From Paraburkholderia lycopersici (GTDB lineage Bacteria; Pseudomonadota; Gammaproteobacteria; Burkholderiales; Burkholderiaceae), in contig NZ_FMYQ01000041.1 in NCBI RefSeq assembly GCF_900096975.1, forward strand, positions 1-52,481: a stretch of 52,481 nucleotides of DNA. Direction: 5' to 3'. This document shows positions 1-7,728 of the stretch, piece after piece. Position numbers and translations under genes: made by a program. A model generated the notes under the pieces. That model worked only from the letters and a program-made list of their open reading frames with translations. It made no database searches and was not told where the DNA came from. The first letter of the stretch is position 1, and each line of letters starts with the position of its first letter.

Positions 1-401
1 GATGTGCCGTTTCGACCCGAGCTTGCCCCGGTCTGTCGGGTTGGGGCCGGTTTCCTGGCCCCCCGGGGGCTGGAAACACTGGCGGCATCAAGACTCGCCC
101 GTTCCCAATCAATCTGGTCATGCTCACGCAAGCGGCGAAGCATCGCCCGATGCAGCTTCTCCCACACGCCTGCGGCTTGCCAGTCGCGTAGTCTTCGCCA
201 GCAGGTCATCCCGCTGCCGAAGCCCAATCCTTTCGGCAAGTATTCCCATGGAATACCTGTTTGCAGGACATACAGGATGCCGTTCAATGCTGCGCGGTCG
301 TCCACCGTCCGGCGGCGGCCTCCTTTGGGCGACGGCGTGAACACCGGAATCAGCGGCTCAAGCGCTGCCCATAACTCGTTACTGATTTTTCGTCTGGCCA
401 T
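1..401 (-). CDS. IS5-family transposase, N-terminal part (cut by window edge)
   Basis: Read leftward from an ATG at 401, the protein begins MARRKISNELWAALEPLIP and continues through GGRRRTVDDRAALNGILYVL and GIPWEYLP, the DUF4096-type N-terminal region of IS5-family (IS427-like) transposases that helps position the element ends. No stop is met before the window edge. Near 55-72 the sequence has a C-run followed by a G-run, and the -1 frame from there reads GGQETGPNPTDRGKLGSKRH, the usual continuation toward the catalytic domain. Elements of this group often make transposase by -1 ribosomal frameshifting from two overlapping frames, so this need not be a mutation. The DDE catalytic part lies outside the window. 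Family call is confident; whether the copy is active cannot be judged. Confidence 0.8.
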   Translation of the reverse strand, partial: MARRKISNELWAALEPLIPVFTPSPKGGRRRTVDDRAALNGILYVLQTGIPWEYLPKGLGFGSGMTCWRRLRDWQAAGVWEKLHRAMLRRLREHDQIDWERASLDAASVSSPRGARKPAPTRQTGASSGRNGT

Positions 402-452
402 ACCGCCAGGATATGGCTTTCATGGCTTCACGTCCAGGTTGTGTTAGCCGCT
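1..452 (-). mobile_element. Left-edge insertion sequence, IS5 family (one end visible)
   Basis: The element carrying the transposase start appears to end within about 50 bases of that start, around 435-452. Read on the minus strand the terminus would be near GCGGCTAACACAACCTGG. IS5-family elements have short terminal inverted repeats and 2-4 bp target duplications, but the partner end lies off the window, so the exact boundary and duplication cannot be confirmed. It abuts T6SS debris, which suggests it took part in reshaping this region. Confidence 0.5.
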
Positions 453-493
453 CTAAGCCTGCATCAGAGCCAGCGACGCAATCTGGAGGATTC

Positions 494-607
494 ATGCAGA
501 AGATGAGTCAAATCATCGGTTTGTCCGGCGGTGCTTTGGTCTTGTATTTGATAATTTCCGAGGGCTCTAGAGTTTTCCCGCCGCGGGATCTGATCCCTAT
601 TCCATAA
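494..607 (+). CDS. 37-residue single-pass membrane peptide, unknown function
   Basis: A GGAGG ribosome-binding site at 485-489 sits five bases before an ATG at 494, favouring this start over the longer in-frame ATG at 413 that would run into the insertion-sequence end. The product starts MQKMSQIIGLSGGALVLY and ends FPPRDLIPIP. Residues 7-22 form one short hydrophobic helix; the tail is proline-rich. The gene lies just before an immunity-like gene and a PAAR gene, so a link with secretion-effector loci is plausible, but I do not recognise a named family. It could also be the surviving 3' end of a larger gene clipped by the insertion sequence. Confidence 0.5.
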   Translation: MQKMSQIIGLSGGALVLYLIISEGSRVFPPRDLIPIP

Positions 608-692
608 AGCCAAAGCTAAACTATTAGTGCTTGCCTCCATTCGGAGGCAAGCATAGAAATGCGAGAATTTTGGTTTTTATAGGAGTTTCAGT

Positions 693-1058
693 GTGCCAAC
701 TCATGATGAAGATAATCTTGTTAAGTCTTGGCTTGCATTGCAATATGCAAGTCCGAATTCCATGGATTATGAGAAAAATTTCTGGGCACACATGACGCTC
801 GATGACCTAATTGACGAGGACGCAAGCAAAGCGTTAGTTATTATTGAACATATTGCAAAGAAGGACGGCTCGGAATTCGCGCTTGCAAATCTGGCTGCTG
901 GCCCGCTGGAGACGTTGCTCTCGAAGCATGGCGAGGCACTGATTGATAACATAAAAATTTCCGTTAAATCAAACAGTGAATTGAAATCTGCCTTGGGGTT
1001 GATTTGGAAAAACAATATTCCAGGCAATGTGTGGGATGCAATACAAAAAATTCGATGA
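693..1058 (+). CDS. DUF6869-type protein, probable T6SS immunity protein
   Basis: A GTG start at 693 follows an AGGAGT ribosome-binding site at 681-686. The 121-residue acidic, all-helical product matches the DUF6869 pattern: an N-terminal segment around VKSWLALQ, a middle DLIDEDASKALVIIEHI helix, the hallmark AAGPLETLLSKHGEALID, and a C-terminal LIWKNNIPGNVWDAIQ. DUF6869 proteins are often found beside polymorphic toxins and are presumed cytoplasmic immunity proteins; that role is inferred. Its AT-rich codon use contrasts sharply with the GC-rich chromosome, a sign of transfer. No intact toxin gene lies next to it; the PAAR gene follows 95 bases later. Confidence 0.75.
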   Translation: MPTHDEDNLVKSWLALQYASPNSMDYEKNFWAHMTLDDLIDEDASKALVIIEHIAKKDGSEFALANLAAGPLETLLSKHGEALIDNIKISVKSNSELKSALGLIWKNNIPGNVWDAIQKIR

Positions 1059-1153
1059 CCTAGACATCAACCAAGAAGTTCTCAGCATTGCTCACGAACA
1101 AGCAACAAGGCTCTTTCCGAAAACCAAAGCCCAATGCGTAGGGAAGCTCCCAC

Positions 1154-1408
1154 ATGCCAAATCCGATTGCAACTCTAGGTACTCCGACGACCCACGGCGG
1201 TGTCGTTGTTTCGTGTGCTCCCGGTGCGATGATTGATGGGCGCCTCGCCGCCTGCGTGGGCGATCAGACCGTGTGCCCCATGCAAGGTCCCGGCGTCATC
1301 ACGTCTGGCTCGATGCCCACGATCAACGGCCGTCAGGTTGCCCATCACGGCAGTAGCACCAGTTGTGGCGCGACGCTCATCGTGCCCGGCGCGGGCCCGA
1401 CCGTGTGA
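1154..1408 (+). CDS. PAAR-domain spike-tip protein (T6SS)
   Basis: This 84-residue stand-alone PAAR protein starts MPNPIATLGTPTTHGGVVVS after an AGGGAAG ribosome-binding site. PAAR proteins form the sharp zinc-bearing cone on the VgrG trimer at the tip of the type VI secretion tube and dock effectors. The repeated blade motifs are visible: THGG (His14), INGRQVAHHG (His64, His65) and SCGATL (Cys71). The usual CPxHG histidine is replaced by Gln44 in CPMQG, so one expected zinc ligand is missing unless a neighbouring His substitutes. No vgrG or other intact T6SS structural gene lies in the window, so it would have to serve an apparatus encoded elsewhere. Confidence 0.85.
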   Translation: MPNPIATLGTPTTHGGVVVSCAPGAMIDGRLAACVGDQTVCPMQGPGVITSGSMPTINGRQVAHHGSSTSCGATLIVPGAGPTV

Positions 1409-1503
1409 AATTTCCGCTAGCCCCTTCGGCATTGCCACTCCGTTGACGACAGACGATGCGAAGGCGCTGTGCGTCGCGGAATGCCGCCCAAACGAAAATC
1501 TGA

Positions 1504-1735
1504 ATGAGCGACGTCCCCTATGAGCCCGGCGCGGAACCGCGCAAGCTGCCCCCTCCCGCGCCGAAAGTGCCCCGCACCTCCGGTGAACCTGCCCGCCCTG
1601 ATCCGGTCTCTTCGATTCCGCCCGGAGAGCCGGATGCCGAGCGACTGGCAAAAATCCGGCTTGACCGGAATCCGCTGCTCGAAGCCGCCCGACCGCGGCT
1701 AGGGGCGCTCGCGGACATGCCCGAAAAGCTCATCA
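1504..1735 (+). pseudogene. Broken 5' fragment of tssL/dotU (T6SS membrane-complex gene)
   Basis: The reading frame from ATG 1504 gives a proline-rich N-terminus (residues 1-45), then LDRNPLLEAARPRLGALADM followed by PEKL, which matches the start of the conserved DotU/TssL domain (NPLLEAARPLLxALADMP). TssL is an inner-membrane protein of the TssJLM complex, normally about 220 or more residues. Here similarity stops at about 1732 and the frame then reads through the antisense of another gene to a stop at 1887. The piece is therefore only about 77 residues of TssL and cannot function. The junction is head-to-head with the toxin remnant on the other strand. Confidence 0.65.
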
Positions 1736-1983
1736 TCCTCATCAAGAAACTGATCATAGTTTCCCTTGGTTTCCTGCAACAAGCATTCACCCTCTGGAAT
1801 CCGTCAATGTCGCGGCCAAGCCAATTCCATTCCTCGCTCCACCTACAAGCTACCTCATCGAATGGACGTCCCGTAATACGATTCTGATACTTATAGGCGT
1901 TCCAGTTGACACCGTGCTTCCGCTCGACTGGCTCGCCCTTGTCGGGCGGACAAGGTTCTGCAGCCACGCCAATAAAATCAATG
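1733..1983 (-). pseudogene. Frameshifted C-terminal remnant of a Tox-REase-5-like toxin
   Basis: Read leftward, this stretch gives GVNWNAYKYQNRITGRP, then EEWNWLGRDIDGFQR, and after a one-base frame change near 1785-1795 continues ECLLQETKGNYDQFLDEDDE. The combined pattern (W...DGF...C.LxExKxxYDxFxDED) resembles the Tox-REase-5 restriction-endonuclease-fold toxin domain found at the C-terminus of T6SS effectors. A TAA stop lies in frame just upstream at about 1984, so the N-terminal part is gone, and the 3' end is cut where it meets the tssL fragment. Dead remnant; the family assignment rests on motif memory and needs a profile search. Confidence 0.55.
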
Positions 1984-1984
1984 A

Positions 1985-2005
1985 GTTACGTGAATTTCAC
2001 GTAAC
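1985..2005. repeat. 21-bp perfect inverted repeat at the island boundary
   Basis: Arms GTTACGTGAA and TTCACGTAAC flank a single central T, giving 10 perfect base pairs. It lies between the toxin remnant and the cation-transporter gene. The near-zero spacer favours a protein-binding or recombination site over a terminator. The TAA that stops the toxin remnant falls inside it. Confidence 0.6.
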
Positions 2006-2035
2006 CCCTTGTGCTTTCCGGGCCCACTCTCTTTT

Positions 2036-2074
2036 GTATTCACGGCGGTGTATTCACGGCGGCCATTCACGTCG
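2036..2074. repeat. Tandem 14-bp direct repeat with a third decayed copy
   Basis: GTATTCACGGCGG occurs at 2036-2048 and again at 2050-2062, followed by a related CATTCACGTCG. The ATTCAC core is also present in the neighbouring palindrome. These are short tandem copies in the spacer downstream of the leftward cation transporter; function unknown, possibly replication slippage or integration scarring. Confidence 0.55.
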
Positions 2075-2091
2075 AGCATCAAGCCGGGCAC

Positions 2092-3042
2092 TCACTCCGC
2101 CCATTGCGGATCGCTCGTGAACATGATCGTGAGCCAGCGGTGCGGCTCGTCTCCGCCGATGGCCCGGCCAATTTCGTCGCGGATCGCATCCCACTCGGCG
2201 ATGCGCTTGGGCGGCATGTCGGGCGGCACGACGAAATACAGCTCGATCTCGCGGGAGCGGCCGACTTTCGCGACATAAGCGCGGTAGTACTGGAACGCGT
2301 AGCGCTCGACGAAACCCGCCGCGACGGCATCGACATGTTGCTTGAGGTCCGGGGGCGCGACGAGCAGGACGTCCAGCAGGGCCTGGCGGATTTCAGTGAG
2401 CGGTATCGGAATGATGGCGGCGCACACCAGCACGAGCGCCGCCGGATCGACGTAAGGCGTCAGGCGCTCCCACCGCGTTCCCTGAATCGCGTAGCCGGCG
2501 CTGAAGGCGATCAAAAGGGCGGCGGTGATGCCCGCCGACATGATCCACGACTTGATGTCGAGGCGAACGAAATCCGAGCGAATCCGGCGATTCGCTCGCG
2601 ATTCGACCACAGCCATCGCCACGCAGGCGCTCACCGTGAGCGCGGCATAAACCAGCGCGGCACCGAAGTGCAGCTCGTGGCCGCCCGAAAGCAGGCTGGT
2701 CACGCCGTTGATCAGCGCGTAGACAGCCACGCCGACCAGCAGCGTGCCGTTGAGCCCCAGCACCATGGGCTCCAGATGCCAGAAGCCCATCGTGAAGCGC
2801 TCGCGCCATTTGCGCGGCAGGTCGACGTTGACCGCGTATGAAGTGATCAGGCGCACGACCGCAAGCGCGAGGGCGCTCATGCTTGCATCGACGAGCGAAT
2901 ATACGCCGTCGAACACGATCGAAAACGAGCCGGAAACAAGGCCGAATAGCAGGCCAACGACGGCGATCAGCAACGTCGCGGCGATCGACAGCCGCAGCAC
3001 GCTGCTTTCGTCGGACGTACTGAAGAATCGGGGCCATTCCAT
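2092..3042 (-). CDS. Cation diffusion facilitator family transporter
   Basis: This 316-residue inner-membrane protein has about six hydrophobic helices in the first 210 residues and a soluble C-terminal domain, the layout of CDF metal-proton antiporters that export divalent cations. A GGAGAG ribosome-binding site precedes ATG 3042. The motif FDGVYSLVDASM (residues 44-55) is the transmembrane-2 signature region. In the best-known members the metal site has Asp at both positions of DSLVD; here the first is Tyr48 and the second Asp52 is kept, as in a divergent CDF branch, so the substrate is uncertain. It is downstream of and co-oriented with the type IIG-like gene (69-base gap) but no functional link is evident. 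Confidence 0.88.
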   Translation of the reverse strand: MEWPRFFSTSDESSVLRLSIAATLLIAVVGLLFGLVSGSFSIVFDGVYSLVDASMSALALAVVRLITSYAVNVDLPRKWRERFTMGFWHLEPMVLGLNGTLLVGVAVYALINGVTSLLSGGHELHFGAALVYAALTVSACVAMAVVESRANRRIRSDFVRLDIKSWIMSAGITAALLIAFSAGYAIQGTRWERLTPYVDPAALVLVCAAIIPIPLTEIRQALLDVLLVAPPDLKQHVDAVAAGFVERYAFQYYRAYVAKVGRSREIELYFVVPPDMPPKRIAEWDAIRDEIGRAIGGDEPHRWLTIMFTSDPQWAE

Positions 3043-3111
3043 GCTGTCTGCTCTCCGTGAATTTGAGTCAGCCTGCCCGACTCCCCTCGATGCCGTCGCA
3101 CGGCTGCCCGG

Positions 3112-5865
3112 TCAGAGCCCTTCCACGAGGGCGATCTCCTGTGCCGACAAGCCAAATGCGGCGTACAGGGCCCGATCGATCTCGCGCGCGATTTCAGCCA
3201 GTTGCGGTTCGCCGCCGCCCGGCCGCGCCAACAGCAGCAGCCGGTTCACATGTGCCGCGACCTCGTCGCGTACCGATGCATCGCCGGGCATGGGCAACGT
3301 GTCGATCATCGCCCTCGTGAACGCGACGCCGCCGTTGTAGCTCGACGCACCGAACTTCGCGCGGATCACGAAGACCGAGAGCGGGCAGTTGAGCAGCGCG
3401 GCCGCGAATTTCAGCAGGTTCTCGTCGTTCGAGCGCAGGATCAGCGTGGTCTTGCCGGGGATCGTATCGCCGGCGAGATCGAGTGTCGCGTCGAGCCGCG
3501 TGAGGCCTTTCACGATCACTTTCCTGGCGTTGGCTTTCGCGCGGTATCCGTTTGTGAATGTCGATGCGAAACGCTCGCGATCGACCACCGGTTCGTCGTA
3601 GCGGCGCTTGAGATAGGTCATCGGCTTGCTGCCCCAGCGCGAAACGTAGCGGTCGAGCGTGCCGGTATTCGCCACGCGATAGTGGCGCCCAGCGCTGAAA
3701 CGGCCTTCGGCTTCTTCGATGAGCGGCGCGAGCCGGTACGCGTCCGCAGTCGCACAGGCGTTTTCGCAGGGCAGCAGCGAGCCGAGCGTCGGGTGCGCGC
3801 GCGCGAGGCGCTGCACGAACGCGTGGTGGGGCGAGAGCAGCGCGTCTAGCGGCCATGGCGCATCGAGCGCGCGTTTGTCCGTGTGCGCAAGCTCAATGAG
3901 CGTTTCGCCTTCGATGCGCGCCGTCGAGATGACGTCCGTACCCGACTCGCGATAAAGCGTGACGATCGAATCCACACGCGCCTGCTCGAACACGTCCCGT
4001 CCAAGCGCGACGATGCGCTCGATCTTGCCGAGATGCCGCGCACGGAACGCGTTGCCGAAGGGCTTCGAGAGCCACTTGTCGGGCGTGAGATACGCCATCG
4101 CGCCGCCAGGCCTGAGCAGCGCGAGGCCGAGTTCCATGAACACGATGTACAGATCCCAATTGCCTCGTGCGCCAGGCCACCGGTGCGCAAGCTGCTGGCG
4201 CAGCGCACGCTGGCCTTCGTTGAGCATGCGTTCGGAATCGATATAGGGCGGATTCGCGATGACGGCGTCGAACCGCTCGAAATCGCCGTCGCCGGTAAGC
4301 AGGTCTGCGAACTCGATGCGCCATTCGAACGCCGCCGCGCGTGCGTGTTCGTGCGCGTCTGGGGGCGAGGCGGCGTCGCTGTCTGCGAGGCGTTCGAGCA
4401 ACGCTTCGCGCAAGCGCGCGAGCCGCGGGACTTCGGCGAGCCGTGCCGCCTGCGTTGCCGATGCGCGCAGTCTCGCCGCGCTCGCGCGATAGTCGGCGAC
4501 GAGTGGCGCGGCGTCGCGCAGCGGCGCGTCGAAGCGGAAACGGCTGATCGCCGCGTTACCCCGCTTGAGGTTGGTTTCGAGGTTCGGCAGAGAAGCGGGG
4601 AAATCCGCATATTCGAGCAGTTCGATCCATAGCCGCAAACGCGCCATGCCGACGGAATCCGCGTCGATATCGACGCCGAACAGCGAACGTTCGACGATGC
4701 CGCGCTTCACGCGAAACAGCGCGGCTTCGATCTTGCGAACGTTGTCGCCATCGCGCTCGCGCGTGAGCGGCTCGCCGTTCGCGTGCGTGACGCAAAGCCG
4801 GTCCGCGATGACGCTGATGCGATATCCGCGGAGCGCTTCGCTATCGGCGGCGTTCAGCAAGCCAAGGCGTGCGCGCAACGCGACGAGCTCGTTGAGCGCG
4901 CAGACGAGCAGATGCCCCGATCCCACGGCGGGATCGCAGACGCGCAGCGAGTCGAGCGCCGCGCGTGCTTCATCCCGGTCGCGGATTAATTCGGATAGCT
5001 GATCGATGCTCGTGCAACGCCAGCCTTTCATGCGATTGAAGCGATTCAGCGCAGCCTGGGCAATTGCCGGTCGCGCGAGTTGTATCGCGACGCTGCCCGG
5101 CGTGTACCACGCGCCGTCGCGGTAGCCGTTGAGCTTCTCGAAGACGAGGCCGAGCGCGGAAGTGTCGAGACAACGCCGGCTCGTGGTGGTCGCGTGTTGC
5201 GCGACGAGGCCGGCCGGGAATTCGAAAGCCGCGAGAAAATCGAGCAGATACGCGAGCACGTGCAATTCGCCGCCCGATTGCGTGAGTACCGTTGCGCCGA
5301 AAAGCGGCAATGGCACATTTCCGTCGAGCGCGCGCATGTCGAGCAGGCTTCGGTCGAGACCGAGGGCCAGGAAGAGCGAGCCGTCGAAGCGGGGAAGGTG
5401 CGCGAAGCCCGCTTCGTCGCCGGCGCCGAGTATGGCGTCGCATAGCGCATCGAGGTCGCGAAACGTGCGGATGTGCCGCGCGTTGAGAAAGGCATAGGCC
5501 GGATCGCCGTCATGCAGCGTCAGCAGACGCGTTTCGAGCACCTTGAGAAAAACGAGCCGGCTGATCCACGCGATGCAAAGCCGCAGCGCGAGTTCGAAGT
5601 GCCCGGCTTCCCGGCCGCACGTATCCGGATGGCTCGACGCTTCCGGCTCGGGTGTCGCAAGGCGCGCCAGTGCAAGCTCGATGAGCGAGCCGCGCAAGCG
5701 GTTGTGCGGCGCGCGTCGCACGACGCTGCGCCTCGTGCCCGCCACACGCTCCTCCACACCCACGACGTGCAGCAGTTCGGCGTAGAACGCTTCGTCGAGA
5801 CCGGCGCCGGCATGGCGCGCGCGCGGTTTGCGCAGGCGGCGGGTCGGCTGGATTGGTTCAGGCAT
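3112..5865 (-). CDS. Type IIG/Eco57I-like adenine DNA methyltransferase lacking the N-terminal nuclease region
   Basis: The 917-residue product (counting from ATG 5865; a GTG at 5913 and an ATG at 5898 are alternatives) begins close to LDEAFYAELLHVVG, a segment lying roughly 270-300 residues into full-length type IIG relatives. It has the S-adenosylmethionine motif CDPAVGSGH (about 310-318), LFGVDIDADSV (about 395), the adenine-methyltransferase motif NPPY (about 538-541) and a C-terminal TaqI-like specificity region (about 740-865). The usual N-terminal PD-(D/E)XK endonuclease part is absent, and only 232 bases separate it from the next, divergent gene, so the nuclease is not hidden upstream. 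It probably methylates DNA without cutting, or is a decayed enzyme. No separate nuclease gene is adjacent. Confidence 0.8.
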   Translation of the reverse strand: MPEPIQPTRRLRKPRARHAGAGLDEAFYAELLHVVGVEERVAGTRRSVVRRAPHNRLRGSLIELALARLATPEPEASSHPDTCGREAGHFELALRLCIAWISRLVFLKVLETRLLTLHDGDPAYAFLNARHIRTFRDLDALCDAILGAGDEAGFAHLPRFDGSLFLALGLDRSLLDMRALDGNVPLPLFGATVLTQSGGELHVLAYLLDFLAAFEFPAGLVAQHATTTSRRCLDTSALGLVFEKLNGYRDGAWYTPGSVAIQLARPAIAQAALNRFNRMKGWRCTSIDQLSELIRDRDEARAALDSLRVCDPAVGSGHLLVCALNELVALRARLGLLNAADSEALRGYRISVIADRLCVTHANGEPLTRERDGDNVRKIEAALFRVKRGIVERSLFGVDIDADSVGMARLRLWIELLEYADFPASLPNLETNLKRGNAAISRFRFDAPLRDAAPLVADYRASAARLRASATQAARLAEVPRLARLREALLERLADSDAASPPDAHEHARAAAFEWRIEFADLLTGDGDFERFDAVIANPPYIDSERMLNEGQRALRQQLAHRWPGARGNWDLYIVFMELGLALLRPGGAMAYLTPDKWLSKPFGNAFRARHLGKIERIVALGRDVFEQARVDSIVTLYRESGTDVISTARIEGETLIELAHTDKRALDAPWPLDALLSPHHAFVQRLARAHPTLGSLLPCENACATADAYRLAPLIEEAEGRFSAGRHYRVANTGTLDRYVSRWGSKPMTYLKRRYDEPVVDRERFASTFTNGYRAKANARKVIVKGLTRLDATLDLAGDTIPGKTTLILRSNDENLLKFAAALLNCPLSVFVIRAKFGASSYNGGVAFTRAMIDTLPMPGDASVRDEVAAHVNRLLLLARPGGGEPQLAEIAREIDRALYAAFGLSAQEIALVEGL

Positions 5866-6097
5866 GGTCTCGTGATGGCGGTCGCGCTCGGCGCACATTT
5901 TACTGCCGCCCACGTGCGGTCTGTCCTATGCCGTCTGGACGGGTCGACGCGCCCGCCCGGCTGAGCGATGATCGCTGCAAAGACAACGCGGCGGGACCCG
6001 CTGCATCGCTCTGCTATATGATGGCGCCGCACAAGGCGCCCCCGGCGCCAACCGGCGGGCCGGGTACTCATGGCCCGCCGCATCGCATATTCGACCT

Positions 6098-7246
6098 ATG
6101 ACCGAACATCCCACTCTCACCTGGCCCGACACGGATGGCCCGCGCACGGTGCGCTGGCGCTCCGAGGCCGGCGTGCCCGCGCCGAAGCGCGTGGTCATCG
6201 CCGACGACCGCACGACCGCCGACGCGGCATACCGTCTCGCCTGCGAAGGCACCGCGCTCCTGTGGCACGGCGACTATCAGAACGCGCGCCAATTGCTGCA
6301 GGCCATGGCGCGCCGCGCGGAGCGCAAGCCGCGCAAGGCCTTGCCACCCAAGGCGCCTGCTTCACCGCTCGAGGCCTTTCATCTGCACCGCCAGGCGCAG
6401 GCGCAACGGGCGCGCACGCTCGGCATGGTGCTGATTCCGCTAGAGGGCGACTACGGCATCAACCTGCGTCGCGCGCCGGACGTGCGGCTTGCCTGCAAAG
6501 AGGCGTGGGGCGAGCCTGATGGCGAGGCTTCGGCGGTGTCGCTGCGCGAAATCCTGGGGCTCGTCGGCGCGCACGAATGGCGCAAGAAGGGCGTCGAAAT
6601 CGCGGCGCTCGGAGGGGCGCGCATTCATCCGTACTACGGCGTGTTCTCGCCGGTGCGAGGCGAGTATGTCGACCTCGTCGCGCGTACGGCGCTGCCCACG
6701 CTCGAAAAGGCCTTCGACATCGGCACGGGTACCGGCGTGCTGGCTGCCGTGCTCGCCTCGCGAGGCGTGAAGCATGTGGTGGCCACCGACCAGGACGCCC
6801 GTGCGCTCGCTTGCGCGCGCGAGAATGTCGCGCGTCTCGGCTACGCCGCGCAGGTCGAGGTGGTCGAAGCCGATCTTTTCCCGCCGGGGCGCGCGCCGCT
6901 CGTGGTCTGCAATCCACCATGGGTGCCGGCGAGGCCGGCGTCGCCTATCGAGTACGCCGTGTTCGATCCGGACAGCCGCATGCTGCGCGGCTTTCTCGGC
7001 GGCCTCGAGGACCATCTCGAGCCGGGCGGCGAGGGCTGGCTGATCCTCTCCGATTTCGCGGAGCATCTTGGCTTGCGCACGCGCGAATCGCTTGTCGAGT
7101 TGATCGTGCAGGCAGGACTCGAAGTCGTGGGGCGCGAGGATATTCGCCCGCGGCACCCGAAAGCTTCGGACCCGAACGATCCGCTCTATCGTGCGCGCGC
7201 GGCCGAAGTGACGTCGCTATGGCGGCTGAAGGTCCGGGCGGAGTGA
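6098..7246 (+). CDS. Class I SAM-dependent methyltransferase (small-methyltransferase/RsmC-like fold)
   Basis: The 382-residue protein has an N-terminal helical extension (about 1-180) and a Rossmann methyltransferase domain: FDIGTGTGVLAAVLA (about 208-222, SAM-binding motif I), VVATDQDARAL (motif II), and CNPPWVP (about 270). NPPW/NPPY motifs are typical of enzymes that methylate an exocyclic amino group of a base or a glutamine side chain, as in the RsmC/RlmG and PrmC groups. The exact substrate is not evident. It is divergent from the type IIG-like gene and has no operon partner downstream (161 bases to a convergent gene). Could be an rRNA or protein methyltransferase. Confidence 0.8.
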   Translation: MTEHPTLTWPDTDGPRTVRWRSEAGVPAPKRVVIADDRTTADAAYRLACEGTALLWHGDYQNARQLLQAMARRAERKPRKALPPKAPASPLEAFHLHRQAQAQRARTLGMVLIPLEGDYGINLRRAPDVRLACKEAWGEPDGEASAVSLREILGLVGAHEWRKKGVEIAALGGARIHPYYGVFSPVRGEYVDLVARTALPTLEKAFDIGTGTGVLAAVLASRGVKHVVATDQDARALACARENVARLGYAAQVEVVEADLFPPGRAPLVVCNPPWVPARPASPIEYAVFDPDSRMLRGFLGGLEDHLEPGGEGWLILSDFAEHLGLRTRESLVELIVQAGLEVVGREDIRPRHPKASDPNDPLYRARAAEVTSLWRLKVRAE

Positions 7247-7407
7247 GTCGCGCGCGGGAGCGCGCAGACCTAAAGAAGAAGGCGGGCCGCCGGCGGGTTC
7301 TCCGTGTTGGCGGTCCCTCTGTGTCGGGAGGCGAACCTCTGCCGCTGGCGAGCTTGCCACGCTGGGCGGCACGGCGGGGTTCGGGTCGCGGCGGGGTTAT
7401 ATCGCGT

Positions 7408-7728
7408 TCATCCCGGATAGGCCTCGTCGACCTTCAGGCCCGCGAGCTTGAATATCACGCGCAGTGTCTGCGGTTTGATATCGCGGCGCGCCGCCAGCGC
7501 CGACATCACGAAATCGAGCACCTTTGCGTACTTCAGCAGAATCAGGCAGGTCTCGAGATCCGAGGGGCCGTCGCGCATGCTTTCCGCGACCCGCAGCATT
7601 TCCACCGAGATATCGCGCGCCATTTCCAGTTCCAGTTGCTGCTTTTCCGTCCAGTCGGGAATCTTGAGGAGTTTCGTAAGCAGTTCCTGGAATTTTTGCT
7701 CTGCGTTTCCGTCAGGAATCGTATTCAT
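7408..7728 (-). CDS. Conserved hypothetical protein, 106 residues
   Basis: ATG 7728 gives MNTIPDGNAEQKFQELLTKL and a helix-rich soluble protein without signal peptide or membrane segment. A longer in-frame start at 7890 would add 54 residues of low-complexity, arginine- and alanine-rich sequence that looks non-coding, so the shorter start is preferred, though its ribosome-binding site is weak. Alternating acidic and hydrophobic residues (WTEKQQLELEMARDISVEML) suggest amphipathic helices. I do not recognise a family. It converges with the methyltransferase gene on its left. Confidence 0.6.
   Translation of the reverse strand: MNTIPDGNAEQKFQELLTKLLKIPDWTEKQQLELEMARDISVEMLRVAESMRDGPSDLETCLILLKYAKVLDFVMSALAARRDIKPQTLRVIFKLAGLKVDEAYPG

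Noticed and set aside
1027..1236. 69-residue frame between the DUF6869 and PAAR genes
   Set aside because: It overlaps both genes in another frame and has no family signature.
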